From: Lampris incognitus
Lineage: Eukaryota > Chordata > Actinopteri > Lampriformes > Lampridae
Direction: 5' to 3'
DNA length: 64,000 bases
Assembly (NCBI RefSeq): GCF_029633865.1
Contig: NC_079217.1
Location: 54,236,479 to 54,300,478 of the forward strand
Shown: positions 19,926 through 30,232 of the stretch, in pieces
Layout of the letters: each line of letters begins with the position of its first letter
Position numbering within the stretch: the stretch's first letter is position 1
The notes under the pieces: generated by a model
Seen by the model: the letters and a program-made list of their open reading frames with translations, nothing else
What the model was told of the DNA's origin: nothing
Database searches by the model: none
Translations under genes and position numbers: made by a program

Positions 19926-22900
19926 GGGGCACATTTCTCGTGTTTGTTTTAAAAAGAGCAGGGATGTCACATCAGCAGATTCTTCTGACACAGTTCCTCA
20001 ATCCGAACAAACACACACACACACACACACTGTTAGACAACAAGAAGAGGAATATGACATTTACACCATGGGCAGGCAGCTGTATGCTCATGTAAAAAAG
20101 CCATATCAAGCCACTGTGATCCTGAATAACAAAACACATGTAATGGAGGTGGACTCTGGAGCCGCATGCTCCTTGATGAGTGAGGGCAGTTACAACACCG
20201 TGTGGCCTGACCAGGCGCCTTTACTGCACAAGGACAGTAGTGTGCTTAGACAATGGTCACAAGCAGAACTACAAGTTAATGGGAAGACTTTTGTGGATGT
20301 GCAGTATCAAGGCAATCACAAGACCTTACCACTGATTATTGTTCGAGGTCAGGGGGCAAGTCTACTGGGCAGGGACTGGTTTGAGGCACTGGGCATTTCT
20401 GTAATGGGGGTGCTCCAAGTATGCTTACAATCCGTGGAATCCATCTTAACGGAATATGCAGAAGTCTTCCAGGACCTCGGGGCTTCACGAACCCCTCCAA
20501 TTGCTATTGATATTGATACGACAGCATCACCCAAGTTTTTTAAAGCACGTTCGGTGCCCTTTGCCCTTCGACCAAAGCTAGATGAGGAGCTTGACAAGCT
20601 AGTAGCTCAGGGTATTTTTGAACCTGTGAGACACTCAAGGTGGGCCACACCCATCATACCAGTAGTTAAAAAGGATGGCAGCTTAAGAATTTGCGGTGAC
20701 TATTGCTGCACTGTGAATACAGCTGTGAAACCTGATGTATACCCCATTCCTACGGTGGCTGAACTGTTTTCCAGACTGGCAGGTGGGGTGCTTTTCAGTA
20801 AATTGGACCTTAAACAAGCTTACCAGCCGCTGGTGCTGGATGACGAGGCTGCAGAGCTTCTCACTATAAACACCAATCGCGGGCTGTTTCGGGCCCGCCG
20901 CCTGCAGTTTGGAGTATCGACAGCTGTGTCCATATTTCAGCGTTTCATGGATACACTCCTCGCCGGTATACCAGGCGTGCAACCGTACCTGGATGATGTC
21001 TTAATAGCGGGAAAGACTGTTGACCAGCACAATGACCGTCTTTGTGCAGTGCTGGAACGATTCACAGAAGCAGTATTGCGGCTACAGAAGGAGAAGAGTG
21101 TGTTTGCTGCTGACCAAGTTGAATTTTTAGGGTTTCGTGTGGACAAGGATGGCGTGCGGCCAACTATGGAGAAAGTTGAGGCTATTCAGAAGGCGCCTTC
21201 ACCCCGGAACAAAACGGAGCTTCAGTCATTCCTAGGCCTACTCAATTTTTACAGCTGTTTTTTGCCAAACAAGGCTACCATCTTAGAACTGCTGCACCAC
21301 CAGCTGGATCAGTCTGCACCCTGGCAGTGGACTGACGCACATGAAAAAGCTTACACTGCTGCAAAACAACTGCTTCAGGCTGATGGCGTGCTCACGCACT
21401 ATGATGAAACAAAACCATTAGCCGTTGTTTGTGACGCTTCGCCTTATGGCCTGGGGGCGCTGCTCTTCCATATGGAGTCTGATGGCCGGGAGGCTCCCAT
21501 CGTCTTTGCCTCGAGGACACTGTCCTCCACTGAAATAAATTATGCCCAAATAGATAAGGAGGCCTTGGCGGTCATTTTTGCAGTCAAAAAGTTTCACCAG
21601 TACCTTGCTGGTCGCCACGTTGTGGTTTTTTACTGACCACAAACCTCTTTTGGGCCTGCTACACCACTCTAAGCCCATGCTACCTGTCCTGTCCCCACGC
21701 ATGCTACGCTGGAGTGTTCTTCTTGGGGCCTACGGTTACGAATTGTGCTACCGCCCTGGCAAACAGCTAGCAAATGCTGATGCCCTCAGTCGCTTACCAC
21801 TGCCCGCTGGTATGCGTGATAACCCTCCACCCATGGAGGTGCTCTTACTGGAAATGGCGCCTGAAGCCCCACTGAATGCAAAACACATTGCCGCCCTTAC
21901 TCGGAAGGATCCAGTTCTGTCCCGGGTGCTGCGCTGGTCCTGCATGGCTGGCCAGTGGATACATCTGACAGCCTTTTCAAGCCGTTTTTCACGCGGCGCC
22001 ATGAACTGTCCGCACACAAGGACTGCCTATTAAGGGGGAATCGTGTAGTTATTCCCAACCTGGCGAGGGAGTAGGTACTAGCCATGCTGCATGATGCACA
22101 CCCAGGCATTGTGCATATGAAGGGCCTGGGGAGGAGTTATTCCTGGTGGCCAGGTATGGATTTAGCAATAGAACAGACGGTAAAATCCTGTGAAACCTGC
22201 CAGAGAACTCGTCATGCACCACCAACAGCACAGCTGCACCCTTGGGAGTGGACAACTAAGAAATGGTCCTGGCTACACATTGTCTTTGCTGGTCCATTCC
22301 AGGGGAAGACATTTCTCATAATTGTGGACTCACACTCTAAGTGGTTAGAGGTTGCCATGGTGAGTTCAATGTCCTCCTCTGCAGTGATCAGTACACCGAG
22401 GCTCCTCTTTGCAACTTGCGGGTTGCCAGGGGTCATTGTTTCTGACAACGGTGCGGCCTTCACATCGGAAGAATTCAAAGAGTTTGCCAGACGGAATGGC
22501 ATCAGAGCAGTGACTACGGCCCCTTACCATCCTCGTTCAAATGGCCAAGCAGAACGTATGGTCCAGACAACCAAGGAGGCCCTGTCTAGGATCACTATCG
22601 GTGACTGGCAGACACGCCTGGCTAGGTTTCTGCTGTCACAGCATGTGACTCCCAATTCAGCAACAGGAAAGAGCCCTGCCGAGCTTCTCATGAACCGGAG
22701 TGTGCACGGCCTTTGATCGCCTTCATCCTGACTATGAAAATGAGATGCACCTCAAGCAGGAGGTGAGTGCAGAAAAGCTGCAAGACCCAAACAGATGTTT
22801 TAGGCCACAGGACACTGTGTACATGAGGAGCTACACTGGGGGACACAAATGGGTCCCTGGCATGATAGCCGATCCTACTGGCCCAGTTTCATATAGAGTG

Positions 22901-23197
22901 CAGACTCCTGATGGGCAAATGCATCGACGCCACGTGGATCAGCTGCATGGTAGAGCGACTGCACGCACGGATGTGGTTGCTGGAGAATCCATTGTTCCTG
23001 GTGAGCAGTCACCTAAAGATGGGCCGCTCGAGTCTACCTCGTCTGAAACGCCACGACCAGAGACCAGCAGGTCTGTTGAAGATCCCTCTGGTCCTGTGTC
23101 CATTCCTGTGCCCACTACCCCTCTACAGCGTCCAGCAAGAGACCGGCACCCTCCACGCCACTTGGCAGATTTTGTTGACTGGGGGAAAGGGGTGTAA
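19906..23197 (+). pseudogene. pol: Pol of the Mag-like Gypsy element, broken in several places
   Basis: The first block (19906-21636, 576 residues) has protease DSGA at residues 83-86, RT with YLDD at 361-364 and the start of RNase H (VVCDASPYGLGALL). The frame shifts near 21630; RNase H ends in the next block (TDHKPLLG, NADALSRL). Integrase is spread over 22084-22716 and 22700-23197, with the zinc site around HPGI and CETCQ and the core from VFAGPF to QAERM. The first catalytic Asp, expected in the HIDFAGPF-type motif, reads Val here (HIVFAGPF, near 22280). A proline-rich tail ends at the polypurine tract. Confidence 0.88.
23181..23192 (+). other. Polypurine tract of the Mag-like element
   Basis: GGGGGAAAGGGG, directly before the 3' LTR. 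Confidence 0.8.
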
Positions 23198-23408
23198 TAT
23201 ATTGGGACTTATGTTAATGCGCATGCTCTCTGATTAGTCTTTGATGGGGGGCTCTCACGAGGCGAGACTAGGAAGTAATGTTAAGTATGAGCCGAACTGG
23301 AGGGAACGCAGATGTAGCCTGATGGCTGAGTATCCTAACTTTGCTAAGTTCTAAGTAAAGAGTTCGTTTACAACCAATGTCTCTCTCATCTCTAAGTCGA
23401 ATCCTACA
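23193..23408 (+). repeat. 3' LTR of the Mag-like Gypsy element
   Basis: 216 bp with the same ends as 18972-19187. It follows directly on the polypurine tract. Confidence 0.93.
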
Positions 23409-23472
23409 AATTTATTTTTAAAACTATTTTATAGCAGAAAAGTAGCGAAACTCAAATGATGTACATGACAGT

Positions 23473-23704
23473 CGGCCAAGTCAATTTTATTTGTATAGCC
23501 CGATATCACAAATTACAAAATTTCCTCAGTGCACTTTACAGCAACACAACATCCTGTCCTTAGACCCTCACATCGGATAAGGAACAGCTCCCTAAAAAAA
23601 AACAACCTTTAACAGGGAGAAAAATATGAGGAAACATTAGGAAGAGCAACAGAGGAGGGATAAACACAATTTACAGAATACAGCGTTGAAAGAGGATAAC
23701 AGAA
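23473..23704 (+). repeat. Short interspersed repeat (family A), third copy
   Basis: TTTGTATAGCCCGATATCAC and CATCCTGTCCTTAGACCCTC match the copies at 10088 and 12741. It ends near TTGAAAGAGGATAACAG. Confidence 0.7.
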
Positions 23705-23862
23705 TTATAATGGAATTATGAGATAATATGAAGAATATGATGAGGAGGATGCCAAGCAGTGCCCAGATGCCACCGGAACAGCCCAGGACCTGAGCCATGC
23801 GACCACCATCACCATGGAGACCTGACAGGAGGACTGACTACACATGCACACAAAGGAGAGTC

Positions 23863-24200
23863 GGTAACACTTTCTATGAAGCTTGCATCTATAATGCTCT
23901 ATACGCATCTATAGCGCCCTATAAGTGTAGCTATAAGTCATTGTAAGATTCATTATAACCATGTATACGCCCCCACAACACCTCATAACCACCTTTATGA
24001 TACACTATATCAATTTAAAATGGATTTATGCACTATAATGAATGAGACTTCAGTGTTATTTCACAGTCGTCAGCCATAGCTGTTAGTCATTGTAATACAC
24101 ATTATAGGAAAGTATGGGCGTTATAGATGCAATAGATGCTTATAGGGCATTATAGATGCTTCTGGACCTTATAGATGCAAGCTTCATAGAAAGTGTTACC
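23863..24200. mobile_element. hAT-like MITE (GGTAACAC family), internally deleted copy
   Basis: 338 bp with terminal inverted repeats GGTAACACTTTCTATGAAGC and its near-perfect complement at the right end (TTCATAGAAAGTGTTACC). No coding capacity. A longer copy (417 bp) lies at 51304-51720. The flanking 8-mers here match at only four positions, so this copy is old or its flanks have changed. Confidence 0.8.
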
Positions 24201-24309
24201 AGACGCTCACATCACACCATTCACATAAGGAAAAATATAAAGTAGAAGGCATCATTCAGAGAGAGAGAAAAGATGTGAGAGAAGAGAACAGTTTGCAATT
24301 GTCAATAAT

Positions 24310-24775
24310 CTATACTCTATAATCTGGTCGGCAGAGCAGTGCATGGTAAATTCATTGAGACAAACAGATCTGCCATTCAGTACAGGTTGTGGAGATTAAT
24401 TTAAAAGCAACCAAATGTAGGGTAAGGCAAAAAGGATGAGTTTTAAGTTTGGATTTAAAGGACTCAACAGACTCTGATTGTCTGACGGCAGCAGGCAAGT
24501 TATTCCACAAGAACGGGGCCCGGCAGGAAAAGGCCCTGCCACCAGCTGACTTCTTTTTAACTTTGGGTACACACAGGAACCCTGTATTTTGAGAGCGAAC
24601 AGCTCGAGATGGAATGTATGGTTTAAAGAGATCAGACAGGTAAGATGGGGCAAGCCCATGTCGGATTTTACAAGTCAGCAGAAGCACCTTGTAGTCTGAT
24701 CTAACATGGATAGGAAGCCAATGAAGGAAGGCAAAAATTGGTGTAATATGGCCAAGTTTTCTAGTTGGGATCTGG
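24310..24775 (-). mobile_element. L2/CR1-like LINE, 3' end of ORF2
   Basis: Minus-strand reading gives the end of a non-LTR reverse transcriptase: an HWLPIHVR-type remnant near 24720, then LTCKIRHGLAPSYLSDLFK, PYIPSRAVRSQ, FSCRAPFLWNNLPAAVRQSE and SFKSKLKTH. This HGLAP...LWN.LP...SFK.LKTH pattern marks L2/CR1/Rex1-type LINEs in fish. Truncated 5' of about 24775. Confidence 0.75.
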
Positions 24776-24987
24776 TAACAAATTCGTGGAGAGTGTCACG
24801 TATCTGGAAAGAACCCAAAAGCAGACGGGACAACCAGGTAAGGGAAGAAATCAAGTCTTTATTGAAGGGGCCGATCCCAGGGGTAGAGCAGGAGTTGGCT
24901 CGGTGGCAGGTAGACTGGCAGGCAGAAGTCCATGAATGGCTACGTTCCAGCGAAGACTGGTCCACAGTGGGGGCTTTTTAAGGGTGA
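24776..24987. other. Short stretch without a gene
   Basis: AATCAAGTCTTTATTGAAG (24850) carries a minus-strand AATAAAG, as in an LTR or 3' UTR, but no partner repeat was found. Confidence 0.35.
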
Positions 24988-25188
24988 GGGCGATTGCTTT
25001 GATGGCCAGCTGGTGTGCCAATGATGAAGGGGGGTCAGCAGGTGTCAAGGGCGATTGCTTTGATGGCCAGCTGGTGTGCCGGGGTGAAGGGGGGGTCAGC
25101 AGGTGTCAAGGGAGAGGGCGATTGCTTTGATGGCCAGCTGGTGTGCCGGGGTGAAGGGGGGGGGGTCAGAAGGTGTCAAGGGAGAGGG
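24988..25188 (+). repeat. Minisatellite, three units of 61-67 bp
   Basis: Units start at 24988, 25049 and 25116 with GGGCGATTGCTTTGATGGCC and AGCTGGTGTGCC, then a G-rich run that grows from unit to unit (GGGGGG to GGGGGGGGGG) and TCAGCAGGTGTCAAGG. Confidence 0.85.
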
Positions 25189-25715
25189 GCTGTGACAGAG
25201 AGGGGCTGAACTCTTTACTTTTCCGGAGTTGGCCAAGGTGACAGGCGCCGGGCAGGTATGGGGATACTCACAAGTCCCTAGTTGAGCGCCACCATGTTGG
25301 AGTTCTCCCTGGGGAATGAGAGGGTTACCTCTATGCAACTACGAGTTGCTGGGGGAGGAGGTTCTGATTCTTGTAGGGCTGCACGATTATGGCCAAAATG
25401 ATAATCACGATTATTTTGATCAAAATTGAGATCACGATTATTTATCACGATTATTCACTGATTTTAGGGAAAAATATTTTTATTGCACTTTCCCATATAA
25501 CAGAGGCTCTTAACAGAGCACAGAATATAAACAGAGCTCTGCCTGCAATTGTACAAATATTTGCATCAAAATAGGACTTTAAAAAAAGCAAAATGAGCAA
25601 AATATCAATAAAATTGTGCCCAAAATATAGGCTAACTAAAAATAAATATGCCATTACAGAATATAACCAAATTAAAACAATTCAGGCCTATGCGGAATAG
25701 GTTAAATAACAGTAT

Positions 25716-26099
25716 TCATAGGTTTTTAGCAAGGAACACCAGCCTGTCAACATTTTCCGGCTTGAGCGATGAGTGTAGGCAGGTCACCACATTTCTTCCT
25801 GTGCTAAATACCCTCTCAGAAGGGGAACCTGTGGCCGGAATGCACAAATATTTTTTTGCCAGTTTTGAGAGTCGTGGGTAGAGTCTCTGGTGTTCCCTCC
25901 ACCAGTCCAGCGGGTCCTCCTCACCGTCAAGGTGGCCTAATTGTAGGTAAGACTGTAGCTCAGAGGCTATAGCTTGTTGTTCCTGGGGGGAAGAGGGTCT
26001 TGGTGTGGTTCCCTCAGTGGTCTTAAAGAAGCTCGCCAAGATCTTCTTTTTCTTTGAAGTTGGAGCATCCTCAGCCGTCTCAACGTGTGGATCAGTCTC
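25716..26099 (-). pseudogene. hAT transposase exon 3 (C-terminal dimerisation domain)
   Basis: Acceptor TTTTCAAG, then a charged linker and the hAT C-terminal domain: DPLDWWREHQRLYPRLSKLA, then CIPATGSPSERVFS and RNVVT, ending FLAKNL and stop at 25716. W, P and SERVFS residues of the family are all present. Confidence 0.82.
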
Positions 26100-26277
26100 C
26101 TTGAAAAGAGTATGGTAAATAAAATATGAATACCAAATTCAATCTAATGAAACATATTTAACATCCACATCCAGAAAGTAGATTACAGCACTTGATTTCA
26201 TAGCCCATTTTAATCCACTTCATTTCATTCATTTATAATAAATTCTGTATCTGTATGTAATCACAATAATTACTTAC

Positions 26278-26894
26278 TACCATGCCTGCAGGCATAGTCC
26301 TCACCATCTCAGAAGTAAGTCTGGCTGCAACATTGTCCTCACTGACGTATCTCAGTTTGAACCGTGGATCAAGAACAGAGGCCATGTCAAGCAGTTCTTG
26401 TGTCAGAGGGTCCTTGTATTTTTCATCCAGGTAGCTCAGGATTTTGGTCTTAATGGTGCATGTTAGGTTTGGATCATCCTCCTTCACTTTCAGGATAGAG
26501 GAGCTGAAAAGGTGGAGGACTGTCTTTACAAAGGAAACACTGACATACTTCTCACTGGAAAGCGCATCAGTAAACTCAGTCAGAGGGCGGAGGGACTTGT
26601 TGATGGCCTCCAGGATGTCAGTGTCCTGCCATGTGGGGATGAGGTGTTGGGCCTTTCTGTCAGTGGACAAGACATGAGCAATGGCCCTCTGCTGCTCCAG
26701 GACTCTTTCTATCATGGCCTGCCTCGATCCCCACCTTGTGGGGCACTCCGTCTTCAGTGCATGCTCTGGAAGCTTCAGCTCCCTTTGTGCCTCTGTAAGC
26801 TCCTTTTTACGCCTCCAGCTGTAGGAGAAACTGCTCACTAGCTTTTTACACAGGCCCACTGCACGGTCAATCCGAGGATCTCTCATTGCATTCT
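26278..26894 (-). pseudogene. hAT transposase exon 2 (catalytic region)
   Basis: Open from acceptor TTCTTTTTTAG to donor GTAAGT. It reads KKLVSSFSYSWRRKKELTEA, LKTECPTRWGSRQAMIERVL and ASVLDPRFKLRYVSED. The CPTRW and LDPRFK motifs are hAT hallmarks. The exon itself is intact; the gene is counted as broken because of exon 1. Confidence 0.78.
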
Positions 26895-27809
26895 CTAAAA
26901 AAGAACACGAGAGAATTCATATGTTAAATTAAAGCACAGAATAAAACCTTATCTGCTTCTATACACATTTGATAAACAATCCCCATCATATTATTGTTAT
27001 ATTACACAGTTAAATTGGTAACATGCTGTATTAGCTAGTAAACTGAGACACCAAAAATGACATCCATACCGGAAACCCTGAGAAAATCTAGCTAGCTAAC
27101 TACATCTAAACAAAAAGGCCAGCTAATCAGCTGATGTGGCCATCGTAAAACAACCACAGCAATTTCCCTAGTTTGCACTGCAGTTGTTCTAGATGTTATT
27201 TGCGATACTAGTATTCTCACATTTGACTGTCTTTACATTAAATCAATTACCTACCAAGCCAACTAGCAAGTCTGCGTTAGTCTAGCGACCTCACAGTAGC
27301 TAACTGGTCTAGTTAGCCTTACTTTTAAACCATAGCACTTTTGCTAGCCTGTTTCAAGGATGAAACCGCTAAGCAGCCATCAAAATGCGGTGACCAACTG
27401 CGCATTTCGCAAATTCACATGCTGTCAACCAAAGCCACAGACTTTGCTAGAACACTAACCAGAATAGTGCCAGTTTAGCTATCTAATAAACTGCCAACTA
27501 ACGTTTTACATTTTGTTATTGGTCCACAAGCTGGCTGACGTCCGCAAAGACCGCACCTGTTAAATACCAACGTTGCCCAGCTAGCGCGTGCATCCAAAAG
27601 AAACAAAAATAACTGAAAATAGTCGTGTGGTTATCTGCAAATTCATAACATGTTAGCTACTATTGTTACTAACAAAGTATTCACACACATATTAACACAA
27701 TCAGCGCAGATTACATACAATTAATGATCACAGATTAACGTAACGCACACAAAATATTTCAATTAAACATGTACTTTTTTTTTTCTTAAAAAAAAATCCT
27801 GCTACTCAC

Positions 27810-28638
27810 CTATTGCTAGATGGAGCCTGTGGCCAAAGCACTGTAGCCTCGTCCATTTATTCAGAGAAGCAGCCTTCACAACGTTTGATCCGTTGTCTGC
27901 TGTAATGCAGACAAGTCTCTCCTCCAGCAAATTCCAAGAGGCCATCGCTTCCCTCAGTCCCTGGGCAATTGACTCTCCTGTGTGGTCTTGTGGGGGGAAA
28001 TGACGTTTACAAGCGTCGACTCTTCATTGTAAAATCAGAGTTTATGTAATGGATTGTCAGGCTCAAGTACGGCTCCATTGTTCTGCTCGACCATAGGTAG
28101 TCGCAAAGTACTCGACAGCTGTGACATCCCTATCTATTTCCCCTCGACGTTTTGCATACAGCGCAGGTATTGCCACTTTGGAGAAATAATTGCGTGATGG
28201 GATCACATATCTTTTATCCAGCGTGTTGACCATTTTCCTGAAGCCTTCGTTGCTCACAGTGTTTATTGGACACATGTCTTTAGCCATATGGAATGCGATT
28301 GCATTGGTGCTTTCAGTCTGTCTTTGGGAGCTGGATGGATACGGCGACGCGCTGTACAGCGTAGCTGCTATGGATGTTTGGGAAGGACCAGGATTCAGTG
28401 AGGTAAAGTTAGCGACACTATTCTTCTTGGCCTTCATGCATTCATCATACTGAGGTTTATGGTGTTTTTTCAGGTGGTTGAACAGGTTAGTTGTGTTGCT
28501 TTTCGGCGCAGATTCAAGTCTTGTGCACTCTTTGCATATGATTTGTTCTTGCTTACCATCACTTGCCCTAAATCTGAAATACTTCCAAACAACGGATGAT
28601 GATCCTTTTTTAGGGACTAGCTCTTCTGCTTCTGACAT
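27810..28638 (-). pseudogene. hAT transposase exon 1 (BED finger and start of the catalytic region), broken
   Basis: Starts MSEAEELVPKKGSSSVVWKY. BED-type zinc finger about residues 18-62 (CKECTR ... NLFNHLKKHH). An open frame ends at 28063; the protein continues in other frames with IHYINSDFTMKSRR, a stop near 28005 and an extra C in a C run near 27990, then LVCITADNGSNVVKA, which holds a catalytic Asp of the hAT core. It ends at donor AATAG|GTGAGT. At least three lesions make it non-functional. Closest in type to ZBED1/Ac-like hAT transposases. Confidence 0.75.
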
Positions 28639-28942
28639 TTTCGATGTTGGTTTCGTCCGTCTGCTCTCACTTGTATGCTACTCTTGTGGACCATGCTCTG
28701 GACTGCAGCCGCTACACCCAGGAAATGTTGCCATTAGGGTCCCCGCACAGCCAGAACATCTCAATCGCCCCCTGATGGCTGGCTGACTGTTAGTTTAGGA
28801 AGTGATGGATTTGATATGCAGCGGAGTTTTCTATGAGCGGAGCACGCATTTTAAAGGTCAATATCGCCGTCGATCATGTTCATTTAATCGTGGAAGCCAA
28901 AATCGTGGTCGCGATTAATAATCGATTAATTGTGCAGCCCTA

Positions 28943-29096
28943 CGCCAGTAATGAGAGACGACATCAATGAATCACAACGCAGATGGAAACGTGCGGCAGC
29001 AGCCATTTAGTTAAACTGGAAGAACAACAGAGACTGCCACGCAGGCAGACCGGAAGGGAGGCTTGGTAACTATAGCAAGCACAACCAATACTGGCG
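28943..29096 (-). repeat. 3' LTR of the divergent Gypsy-like element
   Basis: 154 bp, CGCCAGTAATGAGAGACG to ACCAATACTGGCG. On the coding strand it is preceded by GGGAAAAAAGGGG, a polypurine tract, and then TGA, so the true start could be TGACGCC. Confidence 0.8.
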
Positions 29097-29245
29097 TCAC
29101 CCCTTTTTTCCCAAAAGAAGGACCCCCCCTACACACAGCACAACACTAACACCACAGAACACCAGGCAACATCACAGCTCAGGCTATATAACTAGAACTG
29201 TAAGGTAAGACAAAACATTATCACCAATACACACAAACAACTGGC

Positions 29246-30232
29246 CTAAAGTTCAAAGTCGTCTAAATGCCGCGGCAAGCGCCGGCGACGCTCCGAGCGT
29301 CGAGGTGCAGCATCAGGTGCAAAAGCAGGCACACACTCACCAGGGGAGCTCCCCCCAGGCTCGACCTCGACAGGAGGCAGAGTCTCATCCCCCAGCCTCA
29401 TATCGTTATCACAAGGCAGGCAAGGTGCAGGTGGGGGCTCGGCAATGGCTGGCGGTATGTCAGGGCAGTGCGGGACAGGGTTGTCCAAGTCCTCATCAGA
29501 CGCGAAATCGTCCGCGAGGGGTTCAGAGGCTGTAGAGGGATCTTCCACTTTTTAGTAGTCACCCAGCCTGACCCTGTAGGAGGTACGACGGAGTTGAGAC
29601 CCCGTGAACTTCTGGATATTGCACCATGAACCATCCACGCTCGTGACGAGGTACCTGTCACGGGCCTTTGACTTATTCCGGTCGCCATACAGGTACACCA
29701 GTTCACCAGGTCGAATGGCGGAAGGCACGGCCACCCGACCAGAGGGTACCTTTGACTTCATGCTGTACGGATGGTTGGTGACACGCTCCGAGTGTTGTTT
29801 CAGGATGAGGTCCTGGTCGACCACAGGCAACTGCCTATGGGAGAACTGGTCACGCTGAAGCATTATTTCACGGGCAGATAATCCACGTGACCTAACACGA
29901 CTGTTCAGGTTGGCCGTAGCGACAGAGAGTAACAGGGGAGTAACAGCCCTACAGTTAGGCTCGAGACGAAGAATCTCCCCCTGAATCTCTTGAACAGCCT
30001 TCTCTGCCACTGGGTTCTTATTGACATTCTTGGCATTGCCCACCTCAACAACTAGTCTGTGCATAGCGAGGGCTCCATCCCCTGCCAATGCAGCAAAACA
30101 AGGGGCAGGGTCAGTCCTGATCACAGCAAAGGGGCCGTCAAGAGGGCACAGACCCACACATAAGCGGGTTAAAGCGTCCCTGAGAGTGTCCCTGCACTCG
30201 TCGTCGATGAGACGTGACACACTCCCGGACAA
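29246..30232 (-). pseudogene. Integrase core end and C-terminal tail of the divergent Gypsy-like element
   Basis: Two open blocks in one frame, 30232-29552 and 29548-29246, separated by a stop codon. The first has [15 protein letters not shown] (second catalytic Asp), [15 protein letters not shown] (catalytic Glu) and a C-terminal region with [20 protein letters not shown]. The second is an acidic tail ending APRRSERRRRLPRHLDDFEL. The stop between them is a lesion or a true C-terminus with a downstream frame. Confidence 0.75.

Larger units (their letters stand above)
18972..23408 (+). mobile_element. Ty3/Gypsy LTR retrotransposon, Mag-like, decayed
   Basis: A 4437-bp plus-strand element with 216-bp LTRs differing at four sites, all A/G, flanked by the perfect 5-bp duplication AATTT (18967-18971 and 23409-23413). 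Layout: primer site, gag, protease-RT-RNase H, integrase, polypurine tract. The pol sequence resembles the K02A2.6-like Gypsy group often placed with Mag. Frameshifts and stops in gag, after RNase H and in integrase, plus a lost catalytic residue, make it inactive despite about 98% LTR identity. Confidence 0.92.
25374..28942 (-). mobile_element. hAT DNA transposon with broken transposase
   Basis: Termini TAGGGCTGCACGATTA (25374) and its inverted partner GTGCAGCCCTA ending at 28942, with the ATTA/ATCG-rich subterminal repeats typical of fish hATs. Inside lies a three-exon transposase on the minus strand. No 8-bp duplication is visible: GATTCTTG on the left versus CGCCAGTA on the right, where another element begins directly. 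The right flank was therefore replaced after insertion. Confidence 0.85.

Noticed and set aside
2834-23408. The two 216-bp LTR pairs being one family
   Set aside because: Same length only; the LTR sequences, primer sites and pol types differ.
25289-25373. LTR-like edge GCGCCACCA|TGTTGGAG, as if a tRNA 3' end next to an LTR
   Set aside because: No second copy of the putative LTR and no internal region in the window; the match is short.
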